This document shows, one piece after another, positions 57,916 to 64,000 of a stretch of DNA of 64,000 nt (its first letter is position 1; every line of letters begins with the position of its first letter). The notes below the pieces were generated by a model. The model was not told where the DNA came from. It did no database searches and saw only the letters and a program-made list of their open reading frames with translations. A program made the position numbers and the translations under genes. Source of the DNA: Prochlorococcus sp. MIT 0701 (lineage in GTDB: Bacteria; Cyanobacteriota; Cyanobacteriia; PCC-6307; Cyanobiaceae); NCBI RefSeq assembly GCF_000760295.1, contig NZ_JNBA01000007.1, forward strand, positions 1 to 64,000. Direction: 5' to 3'.

Positions 57916-58164
57916 TTGTCTTGCACTTGATTAATTATATAATAACAGCCCCTAACACGAAAAGCGAAACTTTTAATTTAATTGGCTTTGTTCTTAAATA
58001 CTATTCTCTTGATGATCGATTGAATCATGCCCTATTAACTAGCCTGAAAAATAAGTCGATAAACTCTAGGACTATTGATATGATCTTTGAAAGTTGAAAA
58101 TCTAGCAATGAGTACGTTGGAGACCAGTTGGCTTTTCCCCTCAAGATAGAAAGATTAGAGAAAG

Positions 58165-58216
58165 TTTTCTTGATAGAAAATAATCTGCGAACTTACGATA
58201 TTTTCTATCAAGAAAA
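58165..58216. repeat. Perfect 18-bp inverted repeat
   Basis: The arms TTTTCTTGATAGAAAATA (58165-58182) and its exact reverse complement (58199-58216) flank a 16-nt loop. The arms are AT-rich. This could be an extended terminator, a cruciform or a miniature element end; no T tract or flanking duplication decides between them. Confidence 0.6.
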
Positions 58217-58382
58217 TAGGTCGTTGTGAATTCAATCAAAGTGGGGCGATGACTCAATCAATATGTTATCAATAGCAGCATGCTTTGAATCCGAGGCCAT
58301 GGAAATGATTTTCAAAACTGTTTATAGAAATACAAGCAGTAGTGTGGTTATATATTCATTTAAATAAGCTGACAAGATTGAC

Positions 58383-58478
58383 CTGCAAAAAATAGGAAGG
58401 CATTCAGCTGGAGCGTAAGGCTCTTATGACACACTTTGAGGGAGTGTGGCAAGAGAGCAGCTGAATTGATCTTTGCAG
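58383..58478. other. Nested multi-helix hairpin element, possible structured RNA
   Basis: Four nested complementary segments: CTGCAAA (58383-58389) with TTTGCAG (58472-58478); ATTCAGCTG (58402-58410) with its complement CAGCTGAAT (58458-58466); CTCTT (58421-58425) with AAGAG (58451-58455); CACACT (58430-58435) with AGTGTG (58443-58448), loop TTGAGGG. All pairs are co-axially compatible. This is unusual in AT-rich filler and suggests a folded RNA or a palindromic DNA element. No coding role is seen. Confidence 0.4.
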
Positions 58479-58548
58479 TAAAGGCTATGGAAGGGAGCTC
58501 TCTCTTTCATACCAAATAAATTATGCGGACCACTAGGCGCCTAAACAG

Positions 58549-58719
58549 CTAGAGATTGGAAAGGACAAAGTCTTGAAATTTATCTCTCAATGAATCAAAC
58601 TCTTTACGAGTTTGATCATTGATTAGGCCCACATGGCCATTCTCTATGGCAGTGTGGGTTTCATTCAAAGCTTTTAGCATGTAATAAATTTCTGATTGGG
58701 ATTCAAAAGTAAATTTCAT
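58549..58719 (-). CDS. Small paralogous protein (KFTFESQ family), 56 aa
   Basis: From the ATG at 58719 the protein begins MKFTFESQSEIYYMLKALNE and ends in FQDFVLSNL. It is predicted helical, acidic and soluble. It is clearly paralogous to the 57-residue protein at 63228-63401, sharing KFTFESQ(S/T)EIYYMLKALN and ending in DF(V/A)L(S/A)N. No name is known to me. Having two related short genes within 5 kb argues that they are real. Confidence 0.65.
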   Translation of the reverse strand: MKFTFESQSEIYYMLKALNETHTAIENGHVGLINDQTRKEFDSLRDKFQDFVLSNL

Positions 58720-59782
58720 GGCAAAAGATATTAATATTTTCAAAGTATCGCCGAGAAATGAAATAGGACAATCTGTATAAACACTCATAAATTTAAATAG
58801 TGCACAAGTATATTGAGGGGAGTGGCCGGTCGTAAACGTGAAGGGAAAGTAAAAAAGGGTAGGGAGGCTAGGGGAAATATTAAGACACTGTCTCGCTCAA
58901 AAGCTTACAGATTGAGCTCTAGGGGGCAAGCCGAATTAGTATTTACATTGTTCAAGGTAGCTTTGCAGAAAGGTATTAGGATCACTAGCTTTTAGTTGAA
59001 ATGATAGAGAATAAGCCTCTATTATGCTATTGAGCATCAAAATATAGGCTCAGGCCTTGACTTGTCTCTATAATAGTGAATATATGCTTCTAAGCCTATA
59101 TGGGCCACCCTATTGCATTAATCATTGCCATTACCCTTTTGTGCACTCTCTGGCGACTGTTATATTTTTCAGATGCTGCCAGAAGCTAGAGCTGAGAGAA
59201 AGAGATCTAGGTATAATAAAGTCAACCAAAAAATAGTCGTTATTCCTAATACTTAGTAGCCCGGGAAGGCGCTAATTCATTAAAAGAGATTGATATTTCG
59301 CAAACACACACTAGACATCTTGAGCCCGCTCAATCGAGTTTCAAATCTTCTTGAAAATAGGGTGCATTCTCCTGCTGAAATTCTCTAATTACGAAGAAGT
59401 GCTTTTTATTACTTGCAAGCAGAATGCCAATCTTACTGGGGCCCTTGTTCATCGAAATCAACACAAGGATCGCTAGCTAAAGAATATCTTAGGGCTGATA
59501 GCATCAGTAAATCATGTTGTCCATTGAGTAAACGTACTGTATGAGATCTTCCAGCGAGATTAATTCTGTAAAAAATAAGCTCTGCAAAATGGTGCCGTAT
59601 CAGATCCAGCAGCTAAGAGCGATTCATCCTCAAAGGATGTAAAAAGAATATCGTTCCAACACCTAAAATAAGATGCCGGTTAAGTAGCATGCTGGCATGA
59701 TTCTTCTATGATAGTGAATTTATGGAATCCAACTGCGATCATGCGCAAATGCCTTAAGAGCCCAATAGGCTACGAAAGGGAG
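58720..59782. other. Gene-poor, AT-rich interval
   Basis: More than 1 kb with no well-supported gene. An Arg/Lys-rich 60-codon frame with a TTG/GTG start (58813-58995) and a 29-residue membrane peptide (59100-59189) are the only candidates. Much of 59,200-59,780 looks like decayed DNA. Confidence 0.5.
59100..59189 (+). CDS. Possible 29-aa single-span membrane peptide
   Basis: ATG-initiated frame: MGHPIALIIAITLLCTLWRL then LYFSDAARS. It has one hydrophobic span with a basic/aromatic end. It is short enough to be chance, and no Shine-Dalgarno sequence is visible. Confidence 0.25.
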   Translation: MGHPIALIIAITLLCTLWRLLYFSDAARS

Positions 59783-59884
59783 CTACTCTTGACTATCCAT
59801 CGTAAATATGTAGTACAAAAACCATCCCACACCAATTAGCAATATTATGATAGCGCCTATTATGTCCCAAGGAATGGAATCCAT
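59783..59884 (-). CDS. 33-aa single-span membrane peptide divergent from rubredoxin
   Basis: The ATG at 59884 opens a 33-residue frame: MDSIPWDIIGAIIILLIGVG, then WFLYYIFTMDSQE. It has one strong membrane span with an acidic N-terminus and C-terminus. It starts 74 bp from the rubredoxin start on the opposite strand. Size and composition resemble the small subunits of membrane complexes in cyanobacteria, but I cannot match it to a named one. Confidence 0.5.
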   Translation of the reverse strand: MDSIPWDIIGAIIILLIGVGWFLYYIFTMDSQE

Positions 59885-59958
59885 AATCTACTTTCCAATC
59901 CTCACAGTGCTAGTTGAAGAGGAACTATAATAGCCTAAGGACATGCTCAAATGGCACA

Positions 59959-60120
59959 ATGCAAAAGTACGCCTGCAAGGTTTGTATCTATATCTACGAC
60001 CCGAAAGTTGGCGATCCAACAAATGGGATTCCACCAGGTACGAGCTTTGCTGATTTGCCCAGGGATTGGAAATGTCCACAATGTAAAGTAGGAAAAGGAA
60101 AATTTAAACCATGCAACTGA
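59959..60120 (+). CDS. rub: Rubredoxin
   Basis: A 53-residue soluble rubredoxin: [20 protein letters not shown], with CxxC at the first knuckle, then [20 protein letters not shown], with CPxC at the second. Four Cys bind a single iron for one-electron transfer. It has no C-terminal membrane anchor, unlike the rubredoxin RubA needed for photosystem assembly in cyanobacteria. The ATG at 59959 is the start; the reading upstream has no similarity. Confidence 0.92.
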   Translation: MQKYACKVCIYIYDPKVGDPTNGIPPGTSFADLPRDWKCPQCKVGKGKFKPCN

Positions 60121-60988
60121 TTCTGCGATCTCAAATTAATCATGTTTTGACTGCAAAAGTACATGGTGGGATGAAATCATCAAAACCTTGAAGCCGCTAA
60201 CAACACTCAAATAGACCTCCAAGTATAAAACCTGGTAATTATCAATGGCTAAGTGGCCTCTAATTAGAGATGATGAGCGTTAAGGTGTATTTGATTGTCG
60301 ACAATAATCTAGAAGATATTCCCCAGGTCAGACTTCTTTGCGAGTGCTTGGAAGCAGATCAAAAAAGACGGAATTAATTTTGTCCGCAAGCTTTAAGAGC
60401 TGACCACACTACATAATTGAATAAGAAATATGCAAGACGCGGGACTCCTCAAAGAATTTTGGGGATAAATGTGTTGTCCAAAACCTTCAGTTGGTCGAAG
60501 TCCTATGTTTTCTTAATTCATTGCTGTCCTTATAATTACTGTATTTAAAAGCCATTGCTTTGGAATTCATCCAACTAAGCATTGCCTGAGGCATTGAGAA
60601 TATATTTCAATCAGCATCTATTATGTACGTAACTGCCTCATCCACACAGGCAGCTTTCGATATGATGACATTGAACGATTAAGCAAAGGAGGTGATTACT
60701 TGACCAATTATTTGGATTAGTACCCTCATGTGAAAGGCACTGGCTGAGGTTAAATCTTGCACAGCATCTTCTTGCTGGCCGTGTAGTAAATATGAGCGAC
60801 CATGATAATACGGTAAGTTTGCTTATTAGTGCACTCATGGCTTTCAAAGCGGAGATTCTGAATCTCTAATTGAACACTACCTATCATATGGCTTGATAAA
60901 GCCAACAAGTCTATAAATCAAAAACCTGATTGATTGAAATCTCCTCTTGACTAGCCAATATAATGATATTGATGGCCAATGAAGCCCT
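60121..60988. other. Gene-poor interval with one short frame
   Basis: About 870 bp with no supported gene. A 35-codon frame at 60270-60377 (MMSVKVYLIVDNNLEDIPQV and on) could be the 5' fragment of a lost gene. A CTGCCT/AGGCAG hairpin occurs near 60633. The minus frame at 60638-60847 shows no convincing features. Confidence 0.4.
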
Positions 60989-61177
60989 ATGCTTAATCTG
61001 TTCAGTCATTCTCCACTTTTCGCCTCTTGTCAGGCGTCATTAGTGCTCATCTTTGGAGTTATTATGCTCCTTAATGCACGTCGAAGCCGTCCTAACCTTC
61101 AATGGCATCCAGAATACCGTCAGTTATTAACCAAAGCCTATGATAACTCACCCTATGCAAAAGGAAATAAACTATAA
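60989..61177 (+). CDS. Small membrane protein, 62 aa
   Basis: A 62-residue frame with one membrane span (ASLVLIFGVIMLLN, about residues 16-30) and a basic soluble tail (ARRSRPNLQWHPEYRQLLTK). The lack of motif leaves the function unknown. An ATG start and balanced composition make it plausible. Confidence 0.4.
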   Translation: MLNLFSHSPLFASCQASLVLIFGVIMLLNARRSRPNLQWHPEYRQLLTKAYDNSPYAKGNKL

Positions 61178-61380
61178 AACTCAAGCTTAACCCCTTTCAT
61201 TGCTAGATGTGGATACTGCCATGCTCATTCGCCCCTTGCATGCCTGACTTACAACATAGGAGATTAAGGCCAAAATTATTCTTCTAAATGAAATCTAATG
61301 GTTGGGCTTTGTAGCAGCCGCACATCAAATCCCCCGAGCCGTTTAACTCATGTTTATGCATTATAGATTCGAGCCTTTTT

Positions 61381-62502
61381 TTACTGCAGCGATGTGTTCG
61401 ATTTTAGATCTTCACTCAAGCGACTAATTGGATTATCATTGTTTAGGTTTGGCGCCGGGTAGAGGGTGGTGCAATTGAACGCAAAATCACCACCAGCTTT
61501 CTGAACAATGTTTGCAATCTGGAGGAAGACCTCCTGTTGAATATCTAGCCAGTCTTTCCAAACAGTTGTTTTAGTAAAGCAATACACCATCATGTTGATA
61601 GAGGAGCTATCCCATTCGTTGAAATTCACCAAGATGGTCTGTTTTTGATCAATGTCTGGATGGTTTAACAGCAGACTTCGAACATTCTTGGTAATCGCCT
61701 CGATACGAGGCAGATCTTCGTAGCGAAGACTAATGCTGGCTTTGATTCTTCTGTTATACATTCGTCCAGGATTCTCGATCGGTTTAGTCGCAAATATCGA
61801 ATTTGGGATATAGAGTGGTCTACGGTCGAAGGTGCGAATGCGGGTGTGATACCAGCCAATTTTCTCAACTGTTCCATCATCAAAGCTTGAGACGCAAATC
61901 CAGTCACCTTCTGTGAATGGACGAGTAAAAAAGAGCATGAACCCTGCAAGGAAATTCTGGGATATCTGCTGTGTCCCAAAGCCGAGGCCAATCCCTGCTC
62001 CACCAAGCAAAGCGCCTACTGCTGCGGTAGACACCCCAAAAGTCACCATCAGGGCCGCGATAGTTAAAACAATGACTCCAATGGTGAAAATTCGATCCAA
62101 TAAGGTGGTCAACATGGCCTCATCTCTGGGATCTTCTACCTTCAGCCAGAGTTGAATGCGATTCGATTGCAGGAGCAGTGCCCGGCCGAGATTGATCGTG
62201 GCCCAGCCCAGAGCGATCACCACCAGAGCAGTTGAGACTGATGAACTTTTAATGGGCAATAAGGCCTTAGCTTGCAGTTCCAAGAGGTGTAACAGCCAAC
62301 CCAAGTAAAGAGCTGAACTAAATCCAAGCAATAAGGGCCTTCGGATGGATCTCGCTACCAGAGGGCCAATCCGCCTTCCGTACTTATCCAGTAGAACGAG
62401 TATCAACCAAAGAACAGCTAAGAAGACAGTTCCGACCAGGACCCCCTCTTGACTCTGAAAAAAATCGATCTTGTTGAGCAGCTCGTGTTGCGTATCGGGC
62501 AT
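61381..62502 (-). CDS. mscS: MscS-family mechanosensitive channel
   Basis: A 373-residue channel. Four or five N-terminal spans precede the pore-lining helix (VSTAAVGALLGGAGIGLGFG), the family Gly/Ala-rich TM3, followed by the beta domain (FTEGDWICVSSFDDGTVEKI) and an alpha-beta cytoplasmic cage (NRRIKASISLRYEDLPRIEA). It releases solutes on hypo-osmotic shock. The ATG at 62502 (MPDTQHELLNKID) is preferred; the extra upstream residues are Cys-rich and unlike the family. It is the only large gene in the last 7 kb. Confidence 0.9.
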   Translation of the reverse strand: MPDTQHELLNKIDFFQSQEGVLVGTVFLAVLWLILVLLDKYGRRIGPLVARSIRRPLLLGFSSALYLGWLLHLLELQAKALLPIKSSSVSTALVVIALGWATINLGRALLLQSNRIQLWLKVEDPRDEAMLTTLLDRIFTIGVIVLTIAALMVTFGVSTAAVGALLGGAGIGLGFGTQQISQNFLAGFMLFFTRPFTEGDWICVSSFDDGTVEKIGWYHTRIRTFDRRPLYIPNSIFATKPIENPGRMYNRRIKASISLRYEDLPRIEAITKNVRSLLLNHPDIDQKQTILVNFNEWDSSSINMMVYCFTKTTVWKDWLDIQQEVFLQIANIVQKAGGDFAFNCTTLYPAPNLNNDNPISRLSEDLKSNTSLQ

Positions 62503-63227
62503 GCGGCTTGATCTGGTTTGAGCAAATCTTACTGAGGAAAGTTGAATCAGGGTAGATATAAAACTGCCTTTATCACAGCAGTCACAATTGATTAAGAGCA
62601 AGATAAGCCCCTCTCAAGAAAATGGTCTGATCAGCAAGGGTTTTTCTACTACTTGATCTACAAAACATGGATGCACTGTCTCTCAGTGAATCAGATGAAG
62701 CTATCTTTCAGACCATTGCAAACATGTAGAGACAGAAAAACTAGATCAATGAGAGCAAGGAAGCTAACAGTCACTGGTGGCAATGCTGATTCCATCCTGA
62801 AGCAGACCGTGTTGCTGAGGCCTATATCTTCAGTCGCGCTAAACAATCTGATTGATTCTTGCTCATCTGCTGAAGACGCGCAGATTGCTGTTGGTTATGC
62901 AGTCAGCATTTCTTTAAGCAAGTTTACGATGTGCTTTTGATTAGAGGTGATGGCTTTCACACCAAATGACTTGATGTTAACAAGGGTCAGCTTCTTGCCT
63001 GAGATGATTGAGTTCATACCTAATCAAGTGCAAAAAATCTAATTGATACCCAAGCAATCACCTGTTGATGCAAATACCTCAAGCCTAGTTGGAACGCTAC
63101 TAAACAAGAATTAGCCAGTCAGCTTAAGCCTGAGATTAGTTCCCATCATAGCAAGTCTGCTTAAGTTAAGTCAAAGAAGCCTTGTCAGTAGAAGGAAGAC
63201 AAGGAAATCTACTAATGAAGATCGAAG
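62503..63227. other. Gene-poor interval, possible decayed gene
   Basis: No complete gene. From 62668 a 20-codon frame (MDALSLSESDEAIFQTIANM) ends in a stop and is followed by further readable pieces in shifted frames, as in a frameshifted relic. The overlapping longer frame at 62653-62940 lacks similarity to anything I know. Confidence 0.35.
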
Positions 63228-63401
63228 CTATGGATTCGCTAATGCAAAGTCGGCAAACTTCTTGCGTAATGTCTGAAAACCTTTGAGCGACTTCCTGTCC
63301 ATTTCAAGCAATCCGTTCTCAACACACCATTGAGTCTGGTTTAATGCCTTCAACATGTAATAAATCTCCGTCTGAGATTCAAAGGTGAATTTGACAGCCA
63401 T
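63228..63401 (-). CDS. Small paralogous protein (KFTFESQ family), 57 aa
   Basis: It starts at the ATG at 63401: MAVKFTFESQTEIYYMLKAL, ending in KKFADFALANP. It is paralogous to the protein at 58549, with the same length and strand. The longer frame upstream has no similarity in the paralogue, which supports this start. Confidence 0.7.
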   Translation of the reverse strand: MAVKFTFESQTEIYYMLKALNQTQWCVENGLLEMDRKSLKGFQTLRKKFADFALANP

Positions 63402-63772
63402 AGGAGATTTCTCTTTTATGGTGTCTAGCTTAATAGGAATCAAAGCAAAACGAGTGCGACAAGCACCTGCTCCCCATCTTAAGTAGTGGTGAAGGTGCGA
63501 TTTGGTTGTTACTTTTAAAGAAAATGATTCGATTTCAGCAAGCATTATCTGGGGCCTGCTCTTGAAAACAAGTTGACTAAAATCTGTGAACCAATGTTGT
63601 TGCTATTCAGCCCACCCTACTTGATAGGAGCTAGGTGAATACTTGGCTAATTCAATGTTTCATCTCCCTGCAACCCAAATGAATCTGATCGTCAGTTTAA
63701 ATGTAAATGAGAGGTAGTTTCTATGGGACCAATATAAAGAACTCCATATGCGACTTAGCTTTAATCCCGCTT

Positions 63773-63916
63773 CTAAGGATTCTCTTTAAGGAGTCTCATG
63801 AGAATCTTTTTCTGCATCATAGTCGCACGTAGAATATCTCTTTCTTGCTCGGCCAATGCTAATTCTTTTTGAAGACGATCAATCCGCAGATCGAGCTCTT
63901 TCTCACTGCTACTCAT
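63773..63916 (-). CDS. Small coiled-coil protein, 47 aa
   Basis: From the ATG at 63916: MSSSEKELDLRIDRLQKELA, then LAEQERDILRATMMQKKIL, ending in LLKENP. The heptad pattern with Leu/Ile core positions and Glu/Lys/Arg flanks points to a two-stranded coiled coil, probably a homodimer or a partner-binding helix. It is the last gene before the window edge. Family unknown. Confidence 0.55.
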   Translation of the reverse strand: MSSSEKELDLRIDRLQKELALAEQERDILRATMMQKKILMRLLKENP

Positions 63917-64000
63917 GTTGGCTTCCGATCCATTAGGGCAGACTTAAGGCCTTTGCAGCTTAGATGCTAGCCCTTCTTTAGGCAATTCCCATAAGAAGCA

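Noticed and set aside
57825..58097. 90-residue plus-strand frame
   Set aside because: Its first part lies opposite the signal peptide of the secreted protein at 57538 and the rest is AT-driven without motifs.
58813..58995. 60-residue Arg/Lys-rich frame with a TTG/GTG start
   Set aside because: Possible, but there is no ribosome binding site, similarity or conserved context; it may be chance.
59330..59360. TTTCAAATC-like motif resembling a tRNA T-loop
   Set aside because: No acceptor or anticodon stem can be folded around it, and no CCA-like 3' end is present.
62653..62940. 95-residue plus-strand frame
   Set aside because: A shorter alternative frame gives a more gene-like N-terminus that is then interrupted; together they look like a relic rather than a gene.

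Overview
The window looks like the chromosome of a low-light (LLIV-type, MIT9303/MIT9313-like) Prochlorococcus or a very close marine picocyanobacterium. The main reasons are a prochlorosin-type class II lanthipeptide synthetase (ProcM) with Nif11-leader precursors, a pilMNOQ type IV pilus operon, cyanobacterial housekeeping genes in compact overlapping operons, and loosely packed accessory stretches full of tiny or decayed genes. Strain assignment is inference from protein recognition, not a database match. I found no rRNA, tRNA or CRISPR array.

Bases 1-11,400 are an accessory island. It holds a tyrosine recombinase with a hypothetical DNA-binding-like partner, ProcM, an apparently intact ProcA precursor, a second ProcA-like frame that has lost its start codon, the antisense remnant of a LanT-type ABC transporter between procM and procA, three further short peptides with a leader ending in a glycine-type motif but no Nif11 domain, a TM2-domain protein and several very small proteins. 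Two precursor genes are followed by near-identical terminators, and four copies of a short motif at helical-turn spacing precede the first peptide gene.

Bases 11,700-37,400 alternate core and accessory genes. They include SelO, RelA/SpoT, a double ABC ATPase, a dead LuxR/NarL regulator, a protein with two CBM2-like carbohydrate-binding modules, RluD, an RbgA-like GTPase, a UspA protein and Pgk. A five-gene cassette follows on the minus strand (DUF3604 hydrolase-like, parvulin isomerase, three HupE/UreJ-like membrane proteins). After it come a hydroxyisobutyrate-dehydrogenase-like enzyme, a GST-DUF952 fusion coupled to a DUF938 methyltransferase, MurG, a CobC-like aminotransferase and a pentapeptide-repeat protein.

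Bases 37,400-56,500 are dense core genome: pilM-N-O-Q, pyrD, rnhA, a DUF3747 protein, the secE-nusG-rplK-rplA-rplJ-rplL ribosomal block with its terminator, a ClpB-type disaggregase, a glyoxalase-family protein, enolase, and a UbiB/ABC1-family kinase with a small partner.

Bases 56,500-64,000 are again sparse: a secreted Cys-containing protein, rubredoxin with a divergent 33-residue membrane peptide, an MscS channel, two paralogous 57-residue proteins, a 47-residue coiled-coil protein, an 18-bp perfect inverted repeat and a nested multi-helix element. The clearest biological theme is a lanthipeptide locus in flux, with precursor duplication, precursor decay and transporter loss next to a recombinase.
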